In this document: in pieces, positions 31,064-44,200 of the stretch
Layout of the letters: the number at the start of each line of letters is the position of its first letter
Position numbering within the stretch: the stretch's first letter is position 1
Source: Aspidapion aeneum
Lineage: Eukaryota; Arthropoda; Insecta; Coleoptera; Brentidae
Assembly (NCBI GenBank): GCA_963576565.1
Contig: OY755038.1
Location: forward strand, 62,162,366-62,226,365
Length of the DNA: 64,000 nt
Reading direction: 5' to 3'
The notes under the pieces: generated by a model
What the model saw: the letters and a program-made list of their open reading frames with translations, nothing else
Told to the model about the DNA's origin: nothing
Databases searched by the model: none
Made by a program: the position numbers and the translations under genes

Positions 31064-34000
31064 TTAATCGGAGAGGTCCGCTGCCGACTTAAGGTCTTTG
31101 GCATGCCAACTCCCTGGCAGTACTTTACCCGATGGTTCCTGAAGCTCAAATATCCATGGAGAAATTTTATTCCTAATCACATAAGGACCAACGAATTTCG
31201 GTGCTAACTTCTTCGAGAAAAACTTCGCAGCATCTGACAAAACATAATTTTTCTTCCAAACACGCTGACCCACAGCAAAGTTGGGTACCCTTGTACGCAA
31301 ATTATACTGAACTACGTTTTTCTCTCCAGCCACCTCTAACCTTCTCTTAACATCAGCATAGAGCTTCCGGAAACCTTCGTTCTTACTTTCAGCTGCGGAT
31401 TGTACACCATTCTCTTCAGATAACAAAACTGGGTTGGAGTAATCTTTACCTGATAAACACATATTCCTACCAAAATTAACAAAGAAAGGAGACATCCTGG
31501 TTGTCTCATGGGTTGCAGTACGAATCGCGCAGGCAAGTTTATGTATTTGTTCGTCCCACTTCCTGTGGTTGTCTTTCACATAACAACATAACATGGTTTT
31601 TAACGTGCGATTCGTCCTTTCTGTTGGATTCGCTCTGGGGTGATAGTACGGATTATACTGAATTTTAACCTGATAACTCTCAGCAAAACGCTTAAATTCG
31701 TTACTTTTGTACTGAGGGCCATTATCACAAAGTATCAAACGGGGTACTCCGAAGACCATAAATACTTGCTCCTCAAGATGTTTGACAACAGCTTGAGTAG
31801 GGGCTGTTCGCATTGGAAAAACTAAGGAAAACTTACTTAAATAGTCCGTCACGACGAGAATCCAGCAATTACCCTTTGTCGAACGAGGTAAAGGTCCACA
31901 TAAATCAGTCGAAATAATTTCCCAAGGACGAGTTGGTTTTGGGTGAGATATCATCTGATCAGATACACCTTGTGTATCACCTTTATGAGCTGCACAGATA
32001 AAGCATTTCTTTACAAAAGTTGCCACGTCCTGGCGCATTTTTGGCCAATAATATTTTTCTGCCAGTCTGTGGAAGGTTTTATACACACCCATATGTCCTG
32101 CGGTAGGAGGATCGTGAGCTTCTCCAATAATTCTACGCCTATGATCTCTGGGGACTACCTCTTTCCAATATTCGTTAGATGGTGAAAGTTGAGGGTATTC
32201 TTGTTTGACATATTTATACAACTTATTATCAGTGTATCTCCAGTTCATAAATTTTAACGGTGATTCTACGACTCTCTTTACCATCTTTTGGTACCATCGA
32301 TCTTTAATTGCTGTTGAAACGTCTCTGGGCTGCGAAATTGTATCAATCATGGGTACTGCACGAGACAACATGTCCGGGACAACTAAATCTTTCCCTTTCC
32401 GATGGATTACTTCAAAATCATATTGCTGCAGTTTTACAGACCAACGAGCAAGCCTTCCACTGGGCTCTTTTAAGCTATGAAGCCATTTTAAACTAAAATG
32501 ATCTGTTATGACCTTAAATGAGATCCCCTCAATATAAGGCCGGAGCTTCTCTATCGCCCAAACCAATGCCAAACATTCTCGCTCGGTGGTCGTGTAAACA
32601 CGTTCTTGCTTAGTCAACGATCGACTCAAATAGCAAATGACTTTGTCTCCTTCAGGATAAGGTTGCGTTAAACATGCTCCTATTCCATAGCCTGATGCGT
32701 CTGTTTGAATGACAAATTCTTTGGTATAATCTGGACATGTAAGAATCGGTGCAGTCACTAAAAGTTCCTTAATCTTAATAAATGCTCTTTCGCAGTCTGG
32801 AGTCCAATCGAACTTTTGATTTTTCTTAGTTAGAGCTGTAATTGGAGCTATTATCGCTGAAAAATTCTCTATGAAACGTCTATACCAGGATATTGTACCT
32901 ACAACTCTACGAACTTCTCTGACAGTTCTTGGCCTCTGGAGCTCTAACATGGCTTTAATTTTATTAGGGTCAACTCGGATGCCTCGACGGTCCACTACGA
33001 AACCTAAATAAGTCATTTCTGGCCTACACAGTTGGCATTTCTCCCAACTTACCGTTATCTTTGCATTCTGCAATCTTCGTAGGACTTCCTCAAGAATTCT
33101 CAGATGTTCAGAAAAGCTCTGTGTGACAATTACGAGGTCATCGAGATATACGTACACGTAGGGGTCTAAATCGTTTCCTATGATGCTATCTATGAGTCTC
33201 TGCCAAGTTGCAGGTGCATTATGAAGACCAAATGGTAACCGCTTAAATTGGAAGAGACCTCGTCGACAGATGAATGCTGTTAGTGGCTTAGATGATTCTT
33301 CCATTGGTACTTGCCAATAAGCGCTTTTGATATCTAAAGTTGACAAGTATTTAGCATCTTTCAACTTGTCAAGAGTCTCGGATACGAGTGGTAAAGGATA
33401 ACTATCACGCGCCGTCACTGAGTTCAATTTGCGGTAGTCTACACAGAAACGATATTTCTTTGTGTTTTTCTTTTGAACCATTACCACTGGTGAAGCCCAT
33501 GAACTACTACTACGTTCTATCACATCCATTTTCAGCATTTCGTCGATTTCGTCATCAATAAGTTTCTGAATGACCGGTGAGACCTTATATGAACGTTGTC
33601 TTATCGGTCCTGCATCTGTTGTAATCTTATGCTCTACCCTATCTGTACATCCTAGTGAGTCACCCATAATAGTCTTATATTTATCGACCAATTCCTCTAG
33701 TCGTTCTGATTCATAAGGAGTAAGAGTAGTTTGTTGGTCTGATGTTTCTAAAGAACAAATCACATCTGTATTATCGGCAAAGTGCCACTCATTAGTACTT
33801 AAGTTCGGTACTATCCCCATCGAAATCCAAAAATCTAATCCTAAAATCAAAGTGTGCGGCAACTCAGGAACGACGACGACCTCTATTAACCTAAATTTAT
33901 CCTGAACTCGCATAGGAAGTTGCACTGTCCCAATACTACTCGTGCTTTGACCATTTGCCACAATACAACTCGTCTTCTTTGTCGTATCAAGTGAAAAACC

Positions 34001-34138
34001 AAACCTCTCGATGATTGACCAACCATGATTCCCTAAAAAGGTACGTGAAGCCCCGGAATCCAACAAACCTAATAACTTATTTCCGAGCACATCCACTTCT
34101 AAATAAGGCCTTTCATCTTTACGAGCATGACTTATCAC
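31064..34138 (-). CDS. pol: Pol polyprotein (protease, RT, RNase H, integrase), intact
   Basis: 1,024 residues from an arbitrary GTG; the frame is open further upstream through the gag stop, so entry is by frameshift. Protease LLDSGASRTFLG with DSG at 27-29. RT: YRFCVDYRKLNSV (~229-241), STLDIKSAYWQV (~266-277) and YLDD at 331-334. RNase H: QTDASGYGIGACL (~478-490), TTERECLALVWAIEKL and TDHFSLKWL. Integrase: HHCC zinc domain (H675, H682, C712, C715) and catalytic D745, D805, E840, with PRANPTERTNRTLK. No chromodomain. All catalytic residues are present and there are no internal stops. It makes cDNA from the element RNA and inserts it into the genome. Confidence 0.93.
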   Translation of the reverse strand: MISHARKDERPYLEVDVLGNKLLGLLDSGASRTFLGNHGWSIIERFGFSLDTTKKTSCIVANGQSTSSIGTVQLPMRVQDKFRLIEVVVVPELPHTLILGLDFWISMGIVPNLSTNEWHFADNTDVICSLETSDQQTTLTPYESERLEELVDKYKTIMGDSLGCTDRVEHKITTDAGPIRQRSYKVSPVIQKLIDDEIDEMLKMDVIERSSSSWASPVVMVQKKNTKKYRFCVDYRKLNSVTARDSYPLPLVSETLDKLKDAKYLSTLDIKSAYWQVPMEESSKPLTAFICRRGLFQFKRLPFGLHNAPATWQRLIDSIIGNDLDPYVYVYLDDLVIVTQSFSEHLRILEEVLRRLQNAKITVSWEKCQLCRPEMTYLGFVVDRRGIRVDPNKIKAMLELQRPRTVREVRRVVGTISWYRRFIENFSAIIAPITALTKKNQKFDWTPDCERAFIKIKELLVTAPILTCPDYTKEFVIQTDASGYGIGACLTQPYPEGDKVICYLSRSLTKQERVYTTTERECLALVWAIEKLRPYIEGISFKVITDHFSLKWLHSLKEPSGRLARWSVKLQQYDFEVIHRKGKDLVVPDMLSRAVPMIDTISQPRDVSTAIKDRWYQKMVKRVVESPLKFMNWRYTDNKLYKYVKQEYPQLSPSNEYWKEVVPRDHRRRIIGEAHDPPTAGHMGVYKTFHRLAEKYYWPKMRQDVATFVKKCFICAAHKGDTQGVSDQMISHPKPTRPWEIISTDLCGPLPRSTKGNCWILVVTDYLSKFSLVFPMRTAPTQAVVKHLEEQVFMVFGVPRLILCDNGPQYKSNEFKRFAESYQVKIQYNPYYHPRANPTERTNRTLKTMLCCYVKDNHRKWDEQIHKLACAIRTATHETTRMSPFFVNFGRNMCLSGKDYSNPVLLSEENGVQSAAESKNEGFRKLYADVKRRLEVAGEKNVVQYNLRTRVPNFAVGQRVWKKNYVLSDAAKFFSKKLAPKFVGPYVIRNKISPWIFELQEPSGKVLPGSWHAKDLKSAADLSD

Positions 34139-34203
34139 ATAATCTAAAACGTACGTTAGCCTATCGGTCGATGCTTGTTCAGGCTGACTCGAAGGTCGAC
34201 CAC

Positions 34204-35994
34204 CTACGAGCGCCTGGGTCCGTTTCCCTGACGATTACAATTACGACATTCTCTTACTGTAACCCCTGCCTGACCACACGAATAGCACTGTTTGCCTCTA
34301 GGTAATGCGCACCCGATTGTCATGTGCCCTGTTTGGTTGCATCTATAACATACCACGTCCCTATTCGCCCTACCAGGTCTAACACCTTGTGGTGGTTGTT
34401 CATCTCTGTCATTTACACTAGACTGACCACTAGCTGGTTGCTGTCTATCTCTATCAGCCCTAACAGCGAAATTGCTTGCTGGCTGTTGCCTATTTCTATT
34501 AAATCTATTATCAGGAACACTAAAATTCTGTTGATTTGATGTCCCGGCGCCTGATATCTGAATTGTATCGATCCCTGTTGGAAAATCGTCATTATCGCTC
34601 TCTACGCCAACGTAGGCTAAGTCAGGTTCAATAGATTGGTTTCTTCTAGGAGTAAAATTCTCCTCTTCTAAACCATATCTCTGGTCTATTCTACGACACA
34701 AATCTTTTAAATGTGATAGGCTATTGACCTCAGTAGCAATCAATCCTTTCTTATAGATGTCCGCTATATTTCTGAAGACGATAGCTAATTTTGCCTCTTC
34801 AGAAACAGGACAGCCAAGTCTTTGGAAATATGTGTTCATGACAGCAATATAGGTCCCTATAGACTCTCCAGGGCCTTGTTTACGTTTTTGGATCTCCTTC
34901 AATAGCTTCTCGCCATATGAAGAAGGAAGATATTCTGCCATGAACCTTTGTTCCAGCTGTTCCCATGTATGGACTTCTCTACGTACCTCTTTGTAAAAAG
35001 TATAAGCTGAATTCAGTAAAACCTTTTTGCTGACTCCTCTAGCCTGACTCAACTCGTCCACTCTCTCGAAAAATGCGGTGACGGAGATTGTACCCCTCTC
35101 GCCTGTAAACTTTATGTTCCACTTATGCGGAGGTACAGGTGCAACGTGATATGAAGTACCAGGATCACTTGACATTGGTACTGGCGACGAACATGAAAAT
35201 GGTCGTGACTGAGCAATTGGTGCAATGCTACTTTGGAGGGCAGCTAGACTCAAAGGAACGGTAGACGGTTGTTGATAATGAAAAGCTGATGTACCGTAAT
35301 TCTCAATCGGCATAGGGACTGGTGCCTGTATTGGTGTTTGAGTTGGGTTCGTTAGCACTTGCCTTTGCACTGGAGCAATGACCGACGGTTGGTTTGTGGG
35401 CTGTTGAGCTGTTCTTTGTGTGCTCGAGAGCTGTGGTTGCGGGAAATGAGACTGGTTAGGTGTGTTGCCAGCATTTGTTGAGTGGTCTGAGCTTCGACTC
35501 GTTGATTGAGTTTCAGATGCTTCATCATCATCTGAGGTCACGCCAACTCTTAATAAATCTGTTGCTTGGCTCTGCAACCTCCCAATCAAACTCAAGGTTT
35601 CCGCAACCAGTATGCCTTTGGTTTGACTTTCTTCAAAGTTAGACGGATTCATGTTATTCATCCTGGCTAACACATGTTCCAACCTTACAGCGATTTTTCT
35701 AAACTCTCCCCCTTTACTCGTACCAGAGAACTTCTCTACCAGCGGTACCAGACTATCAAGCTTCTTCATGCAGCTAAAAGCATCTTGGCCAAATTTAAAG
35801 GGATACGGAGGGTATCTCATACTTGCATCAGTTTTTTCTCTTTGTTTGATCAACATAAGCTGTTGTTTCATCTCTTCCACCGATCCAATAGCTATGCCTC
35901 TCCATGTTAACTCATAGATTAATTCGTCCTTGACTAAGTACCTTACGTCAGACAACCGACTCAAAGAAATAGCCATAGTGCCTTTTATCTTCAA
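34204..35994 (-). CDS. gag: Gag polyprotein of the 16.7-kb element
   Basis: 596 residues. An N-terminal helical region is followed by a Pro/Gln/Thr-rich linker (~150-290), then a capsid-like segment of Ty3 type (~295-430: ISVTAFFERVDELSQ, WEQLEQRFMAEYL, GESIGTYIAVMNTYF). The C-terminus has a CCHC knuckle CYRCNQTGHMTIGC and a second cysteine cluster CYSCGQAGVTVREC without the usual histidine spacing. The first ATG (35994) gives MKIKGTM; a second in-frame ATG seven codons in, before AISLSRL, is equally possible. The gene precedes pol and is in the 0 frame of the heptamer at 34222. Confidence 0.9.
   Translation of the reverse strand: MKIKGTMAISLSRLSDVRYLVKDELIYELTWRGIAIGSVEEMKQQLMLIKQREKTDASMRYPPYPFKFGQDAFSCMKKLDSLVPLVEKFSGTSKGGEFRKIAVRLEHVLARMNNMNPSNFEESQTKGILVAETLSLIGRLQSQATDLLRVGVTSDDDEASETQSTSRSSDHSTNAGNTPNQSHFPQPQLSSTQRTAQQPTNQPSVIAPVQRQVLTNPTQTPIQAPVPMPIENYGTSAFHYQQPSTVPLSLAALQSSIAPIAQSRPFSCSSPVPMSSDPGTSYHVAPVPPHKWNIKFTGERGTISVTAFFERVDELSQARGVSKKVLLNSAYTFYKEVRREVHTWEQLEQRFMAEYLPSSYGEKLLKEIQKRKQGPGESIGTYIAVMNTYFQRLGCPVSEEAKLAIVFRNIADIYKKGLIATEVNSLSHLKDLCRRIDQRYGLEEENFTPRRNQSIEPDLAYVGVESDNDDFPTGIDTIQISGAGTSNQQNFSVPDNRFNRNRQQPASNFAVRADRDRQQPASGQSSVNDRDEQPPQGVRPGRANRDVVCYRCNQTGHMTIGCALPRGKQCYSCGQAGVTVRECRNCNRQGNGPRRS
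34222..34228 (-). promoter_or_regulatory. -1 ribosomal frameshift heptamer G GGA AAC
   Basis: On the minus strand the gag codons CAG GGA AAC contain G GGA AAC in the correct register, 16 bases before the gag stop at 34204-34206. The -1 frame is open from here into pol with no stop. The heptamer type is known from -1 frameshifting in retroviruses. A downstream structure was not evaluated. Confidence 0.78.
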
Positions 35995-38900
35995 ACTTTA
36001 AACTTTAATTAAAACTGTTAATTATACCTCCCAATTATAAAAACTAAACCACGCAATAACAAACACAAAGTTCACTTTCAATTCACTAGTGAAAATCACT
36101 ATAAATTTTCTCACAAATGTAGAAAATATAAAACTTAAATACGGGCAGACGCGAACAAAACCGAAAAACACCGGAGCAGTAAGAAAATAAAATTTATTTG
36201 CACTTAAAAATGTAATCATAATTTATATTAAGTATTTGTATAACCAACTATGACGTCCAACCCTGCAGAGAAAAAATAAAAGAGAGACAAGAGTTTTGGC
36301 AGTGTTTAGGTCTTATGTTTCACTCCTGCGTGAGTAAAACCAAAAAAAAATAATTGCGCTTATCCTAGCTGAACTGGATTAAAATTAAAGTTAAGTGATG
36401 TTTGTTTACCTCAGCAACCGAATAGGTAAATTTATCCCTAAATGGAACGTACAACAGACTACCTATAACAAAAATCCCAAAGCTGTTGTACACAGTTAAC
36501 GCTAGGGTATACTCCTGCTATTGCAGAACGGCTCCACAAATAAACTCCTCAAAAAAACCCAAATCGCCGTATACAATGATTTTTCTAAAAAGAAAAAATC
36601 AAAACCCACTTTAACCTGCTTACCTACTCTGAGTTTACACGAAACATGCATTGCTTAAGGTCACATCATCCCTTAATATATAAGTGAACGCAATAAACAT
36701 CGGAACAGATGTTCATGTTATAGAAATCGTAAAATATGCTCAATTAAAAAAAGATCCGCTCGCTGAAATTGCGTCGAATTAGACTAGTAAGGATGTTGTG
36801 TGTAATAAAAAAAAATTTTAAAAAAAATTACCGATGTTATTAAAAAAATTTACAGAAATAACGTCTTGGTAGGACTGCAACTCTCTAATCTTCATTAAAA
36901 TGAAATTCCCAAAACTTAAACTAAATTGATGCAAACCATGGTCATGGTCAAAAAGACCCTAGGATCGTGCCGAAAGGTGTCCAAAAAAAATTTTAAAAAA
37001 AAATTTTTTTTTTGGTGTCGACCACAGTAGTCCAATAGTCAAAAAAAAATTAATTAGTGACTCACTAAAATTTTCAAAAATTACTCCACTCTGATAGGTG
37101 GTTTGGAGTAGGGAGAAGAAAAAAAAATTAAAACAAATGATGATAGGTTGTTAAAACGTGAGGGTTCGAAATAAAATTATATTTTAATTCAGAAAAAAAA
37201 AATATTTAAATAAACTGGTAGAACCATTGTAGGGACAAGGTACTACTATGCACCAAGGAAAAAATGTCCAACAAGAAAATCAAGTCTCCCTTTTAAAAAA
37301 AAATATTAAAAAAAAATATTTAAAAAAAATATTTTCAAAAAAAAATTAAAAATGTTTAAGTGGGGTTGCAGCTCCTATTAGTGAACCTTAAAAATTTTTT
37401 CTTATAAAATCAACACCAGAAAAATCTTATTCAAGTTGTCATGCAACAGTTTTTGTTCTTTTCCTTTAAAAAAAACAGTTGTCAATTCCCTTCCCTCTCC
37501 CAAAACTGTGGCAATGTGAAAAGTAAATGAGCTAGAAAAATTAATTTACTATACAAAAAAATGTTGAAAATTAAATTTACTTAAGAATCATAAGGTATAA
37601 AAATCGTAATTGCAAAAAACCAATCAGTTTAGGAAAAGTAAAAAAAAAATATTTATGTTCAAAAAAAACAAACGATGTTAGTATATTTGTTCAAAATTAT
37701 CACTAAAGGAAATAAACAACGTGAGTACTTATTTACTGTACCACTATAATAGTGTGAACCTAAGTTTTAAACTTTGCACTCAACTCCGTAAAGAATTATC
37801 TTGTGTGTACTTTCAAAAACAAATATGAAAACAATTTCAAGGTTCACCTATAAGAACGTTGTAAAACTAAATCTGCCTACTCAAGTGTCTTTACACACAA
37901 CATCTAATCAAAAAAAAAATTTACTGCCTAATGCATTCTCAGATCCCTATTCCTGGTGTTTACGAGATATAAAATTAAGTTGGGCCCACTCCACAACTAT
38001 CAGTCAAAGCAAATCTACCAAATGTCCAAGGGCTAATGAGACCCCATCACCTACAAATGATATTTAGAAATGAAACAGTTTGGAATAATCCTGCGTAAAA
38101 ACCAGAGAACAAAATCAAGAACCAAAAACTATTACATTAATTTTAAAAGAGCATAATAAAACTCCCGGCCCCTATTAAACTTTTGTTATCTCAACAAAAC
38201 TCGGCCTAAAACCAAAAAACTTTTTATTAGACATTTCCCCTATTCCCTAAGTATAATGTCAATAAAACCCAAAAACTTGTGATTTCCATTCCAATCTCAT
38301 CTGTACCCTATATATTTTTAAACGGTCAAACACCCACAGGCGAAACAATATCTTATTTCAAAGAAAGGGTGAAGATATTTTGAAGCACCCTGTGAAAATA
38401 GGACACTATTATGGAAAACTGTTCAGATCAGTGTTCTTACTACTTTTTAACCTAAATATATCTAGTTCCCTCATGTGCATGTTACTATTAATTCCTATCA
38501 TAACTAAACAGATCACAAAAATTGTCTTTCTCCGCGAATCTGCAAGGTCCTGGAAGATGTGAGATTCAGCCTGTAGGCCAAATTTGGATGTATTTTAATT
38601 TAGCGAAAACCGAAGTTGCGAAATCCTAAAAAGATTAGCAGGAAGTCCTCGTTCCTCGATTTCTACACTCCGAACCAAACATTTCTTCCATTTCCACCCA
38701 GCTCGCGGGAGAAATAAAACCCTAATTATTGCAATATAAAAGGTAGCTAGCTCCTTTACACCCTGAAAAAAAATAGATGCCCTCATCAATGTTTAGTCGC
38801 CTAAAGGAAAACCTATTGTTTTTAAATTTATTTTTAGGTTGAAATCTTTTTTAAAAATCAATCATCTTAAATTTATTGTTTAACCTGAACACTTTCCCAT

Positions 38901-41190
38901 TTATTCCACAACAGTGTATTGTAATTTAAAAATTTGCTTCATTATTTGAGGTCACCAGTATGAAACTATTTTAAAATTAAAAAAAAAAATGAAATAAAAA
39001 AATTATTTCCCAATTGTCCACAACTTCCAAGTTTTCATCCCTAAATACCTAGGTACTTTCTCAGTCTAACACCATCCATCGTTATCCAACATAACGCTTT
39101 AATTTCAGAAGCAACAAAACGAAGATTAAGTGAAAAGCTAAGCAAGTATGTTGGAAGTTGCTTTACAATGGGCGCAGATGTAAGGCCCCTTTAAGTACAC
39201 GCCACTGTCCTGAACTGCAAACTAACAAAAAAACTGAAGACTAGCATATCTGCTGTCAAACAACATTTGGCATGAAATTAAAATAATTTCATATCATACC
39301 AGTACCCTCCAAAAACAGAACGTTTTTTACTATAAGACCCAAACACTTAACCAATAAATCTTGTTATTTAAAATTATGTTTTGGAAGTAAAAAGATTTAT
39401 TTATTCCTGCCTGATCAACTAAGACAAAAAAAGTTCACCTTTTTGTAACTCAAGAAATTCCTGTTTGGTCCCCCAAAAAAAATATAACCTGTCTGGTCAC
39501 CCTTTAAAACTACGACCACTATACAAACCGTTTTGACCAAAACAAGAATTCGAGAAGTTATGTTAACAGAAAGGAAATAATTTTTTACGAAAAATTAAAT
39601 TATTTAAAAAAAAAAGTAAAATTTTGGAAATATTTTTACCAATTACCCCCGCCTAGCATTTATATTTAGTTAAAAGTCTCTCTTAAATTCACTGACCAAT
39701 TTCACGGCCTCACAATGCTATTACTTAAAAAAATTACTGAACTTTACAAATGAACTAAAAAAAAATCAAAACTTATATCTATATCTGTCTCAGCTAAACA
39801 TTTCTTTTGCGGTATTATATCTAGTTGGGCTTCAAATTCATTTTCCCTGTATTCAATCCGGAGCAGGCAAAACTTCCCAAGGCTCAAACATAAATGTTTG
39901 CTCTCCAATGGCCATGACCAAGCTATGACCTGAACGCAGAAAAAAATACAGAAAAAAAATAAATGTGTACCAGAAAACTTTAATTGATAGAAATACCCGT
40001 AGGTCATTTTTAAAAAATGCACTCCAAAGCCCAACGCTGTATTTTCTACCAAAAAAAAATTTGACCAGTCACGAAACACAACTAGACAACTAAACTGGCA
40101 ACCAAAGACCTAAAAAACTGCTCCAAAAAAATACCCCAAAAAAAAAATGTCAACTGGACTTTTGGCATTGATCTTCAGCCAATATGTCGCTCTAGGGTTT
40201 TAGCCTTGTGTTTCCTAACTTCCCGAGCCGACACTAGTAGTAGTACCCTCCTCTGACCCGATGTAACTGAGTGACGTAAGATCTTAATTGTCATCCAACA
40301 GTTACCACCAAAAACAAGAAAAGAAAATGATAAAGCAAAATAAACTCATTTTCCTTTTCTTTTATTACTAATTAATACTTTCAACTAAACAAAGCTACCA
40401 GCTGTTAAGCTATATTTACTTTAAAACAACTCAGCCAAGAAAAATTTGTGTGAAACCCTGTAAAAATATTCCAATTACCAAGTGGTGATATCCCACAAAA
40501 AATTAAAATCAGCAAAAAAACTTGTTGACCTAAATAAATTGACTGACCAAAAAATAATCTGTGAAACAATTTCTATCTTATCACAAGCAGGAAATAATAA
40601 CATATTAGAAGTAGGCAACCTGCAAGAAAAAAATTGTTAGAAAAAACACACTACATCTGGCATATATTTAAACCTAAAAAGACTATGTCTGGAGGTCCAT
40701 CCACCTATAAATCAACAAAAAAATTGAAGTAAATTTACATTGTTGTATTTATTTTTCTTAAAAAAAAATTTAAAGAAACTAAAACATGTTTTTCCTACAA
40801 AAACTTTAAAGAATTAAGAACATGAGTTGGACTCTGTTCAATAAAAACTCCTATGTTTTTTTATCCACTTATTCTTCCTTAATAAATAAAAATGAATCTT
40901 TTATTTTCCAAGAAAAAACTTGTGAAGATAAGCTAATAAAAACGTACAAATATTACTAAAAAAGTATTTAAAAAAATGTTATTTCCAAAAACCAATGATC
41001 TTGTTTTTTATGAAAAAAAAAGATGGAGTGTCAAAACCACCCACAGCCACTGAAAGCCTCTAACCTGGCTTTGGCTGTACCACAAAAAAATTTCTCAAAA
41101 AAAAATTTAAAAATACATTTGTCTTTTTTTTTCAAATTCAAAAAAACCAAAAAAAAAATTACATCAGATGTTAAAAAACTAGCCAAAACA
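35995..41190 (-). other. 5.2-kb untranslated leader of the 16.7-kb element
   Basis: No coding frame of interest. On the plus strand it is dominated by A-runs and AAAAATT-type homopolymer tracts, that is T-rich in the element's sense strand. It contains no recognised nested element. As in the 21-kb provirus, the distance from LTR to gag is several kilobases. Confidence 0.55.
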
Positions 41191-41204
41191 CACGTAGGGC
41201 GCCA
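41191..41204 (-). promoter_or_regulatory. primer binding site, tRNA-Lys-like
   Basis: On the minus strand, three bases (AAT) after the 5' LTR end, TGGCGCCCTACGTG begins. TGGCGCCC is the start of tRNA-Lys-primed sites in many gypsy-group elements and retroviruses. The bases after it diverge, so the isoacceptor is not certain. Confidence 0.7.
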
Positions 41205-41207
41205 ATT

Positions 41208-44200
41208 TGTGGCCTTAAAAAAAAGTTAAAAAATAATTTGGGCGCCAATTTGTGGCCTATTAAAAAAAAGTTGTGTGACATTTGTGGCAGCTTAAAGACG
41301 TCGCCGCCATTTTGTGACACTGAAACCCACTGAATAATTAAACAAATATCTGGAAGCAGAACTGTATTTTCCAGCTAGGTAAAACATTGATATGCCCGGT
41401 AACTTTTATACAGTGGAGAAGGGGGGGGGGGGGTTCAGAAATAAGAAACTTTTAAGTGCGCCACATTATTTAATACCAATGTTTTACAAAGAAGATCTTA
41501 AATAAAATACAGTTCAACCCAAACGTTGCAGCCAAACAATGAAATTCTACTTACTTCCGAGGCTTCCAGAGTATTTGTGTAATTAAGAATAACCAAAAAA
41601 AATAAACAGAACAAAATTCTAAAAGATTGAATTAAGATGACAAAACTAGAAGCACTTTACAGGTAGATGGACTCCTTTAACAGGTCATAGTTATCTACAT
41701 CTGAATCAGTAGTGTGAGACTCAGTTGTATAAATGATGGTTAAAAATAAGATATACTTCCAAAATTATTCTGTCATAGGGGAGATCCGGACCAAATATCT
41801 GCTGTCATCATTCTACGTTGGGTAGAATGAGACAGACAGCAACCCAGTCCGAGATCCACCCCATGAGGTAAAAATGTGTAAAGAAACCGTTAAAACATGT
41901 AATCTCATCTCTCTTTTGTCTCCGCAAAGTTGGTCATTGGGTTGTACAAATAACACAAGAAAAATTAGTTCATCTTGTTTATTTTAAAAGGTAAAACTGG
42001 AGTATTACCAAAAACATGAAATAAAAAAAAATAATGGAATGTAGTGGAACAAGTCAGGGCCTAAGTAGCAAGACAATCCAAATTTCACAAGAGAAATTGT
42101 CTTAAATAAATGAAATGAAGGAAAACTTAGTAAATACACCGCAAAATTGTGGTTATGACGTCATACCGTTACCTTGCGTTTACAAGAAGTGTTAAAATTA
42201 AGCTGTGCAAAATTATATAGGGAAAGATCACTTCTAAATTATATTGTGGAAGTTATATATGAGAAAAAAAATTATAGTTAAGGCTTGCTCCTACCTTGGT
42301 CCTTGATTATATTGTTAAAATAAAAAAATGTGTTTTATTTTGTAAACCTGGATGTGTTGTACCAGACATCTTCTGCTACTCCAGGTCCCGTTCTGCTCGC
42401 GCCTCCCCTAGTGCCCGCTTAGCACATCACGCTAGGGCCACACTGGTTGTGGAAAATGTTGCTGATTCTTTGCCCGAGCGTAGAACCCTGTGGAAAATGA
42501 AATGTTTCAGTTTCCTGGAGAACCCCATGTCGACTCAATAAAATACAGCAGATTTAAACAGATGAACTAAAATAACCCTACGTACCTTTCCCAGGGTTAG
42601 AACTGGCTCGTCCGGCTTCCCACCAGCGTCCAGCACCGCTGCCGATGGAATGGACAGGGCTGTAGACAATGGAGAAAAACAATATATAGTTTTTATCCAA
42701 CACGTGGTTAAAAGAAAAATATAAAAACGCCAAAAATTCCCCACGTCTGTTGTCAAAAAAAATACATTTCACACGAAAAATAACTACAATTTGGGAGGCA
42801 AATATTATCTTGAAGAGTACTCAAATAAAAAAAAATGAAAAAAAATAAAATCGAACTTACCGCTGCTCTTTCCGTACAAAATGGCGTAGGCCGACTTAAA
42901 ATTCCCCTCAAAAGGGTGCGAGCGTCACTCCAGATTACGCCTAGACACGACGGACTCACTTGTACAGTCTCTGGGACTGAACCTGCAGTTTTTTGCAGTG
43001 CCACTAACCAAAACAATGGCGATCCCAGAGCCTGCTGCCGACCCAGCCAAAATTCGTTAGCAAAAAGAGACCAAGCACTTCGTCGAGAATACCAGAATAA
43101 ACAAGTGGCCGGAAACCGTTTTGTAAATTTGGTGGGGAGTGGGGACGGTAAAACGCAATAGTACCAACCTAATCTTCCCGGTTAAATTCAAATAAAGGAT
43201 GCAAACCTATTTATAAAAAACTTTTTCGCCAAAATTAAATCTCTACCTTCAGTGGCAAGACTGGGAGAAAAACCCGGGGTTTTCAAAGTAACCAATGAGG
43301 AGATACAGCAATAGTTCTATACAGGTATATAGGGGCAGCACCGACCAAGGGGATAGGAAGTACGTAAAACGCACCTTGAGGTGTTGTCGGATCTATTTCC
43401 ACGGTTGAAATTTTTATAACAAGGACGTCGAGACACCCTCCATACATTTGACCGAACATTTGCCTACCGGACCCCCACCAACATATCAAGTAGAAGAAGA
43501 ATAACCCGACGGACTAGAAGAAGCTCAGCATTGAAACCATCAACTGTAAAATCAATTACTGGAGATCAGGGCATGCAGCAAACCCAGGAATATTCGAACA
43601 CTCAACCAATTCCCATATGAGTAAAGCTATACTAAGTGTAGAATTTAGTTGTATTTTAGCTACAGTTTCAGTCACAAGTTTCCTTTGCTCTTTATATATG
43701 TTTTCTCTAAGATTCATATGGTTTGACGCCATTCTTGTAAAACATTTCTACTGTAATAAAGTTGTTTCTGAACCTGAACCCAAAAATACACACTGAACTA
43801 CTGCTAAGAAGCTCGGCACAAGAGTGTTCAGATGTTAACTCACACGATTTCGTTTATTCTTTTAGTCTTGGTTTTTATCCCTCGTTTATCTCCCATTTAC
43901 AAAAGTGCATAACTCGTATTTATTTCATCCTCTCCCTATCAAATTAATAAAGATATCAAAGAGGCGGAGCCTCGGTTGTTCCTGGTCGACCCAAATATGT
44001 TTTTGTACTATCAAAACTAGTTAATCCGTGAAGGATATGAGGTTCGGATTGTCCCAATATCCTCGAAATAAACGTAAGGGAATGAAATGTTCATCTAAAT
44101 GTTTCCTTCCTGTTACTGAAACCATTTGTGATGCGGCAACGCCGCCATTCCCCAGCTGTTTAATTTCATAAACGTCAAAGAGCATCACAAAATTCCACAG

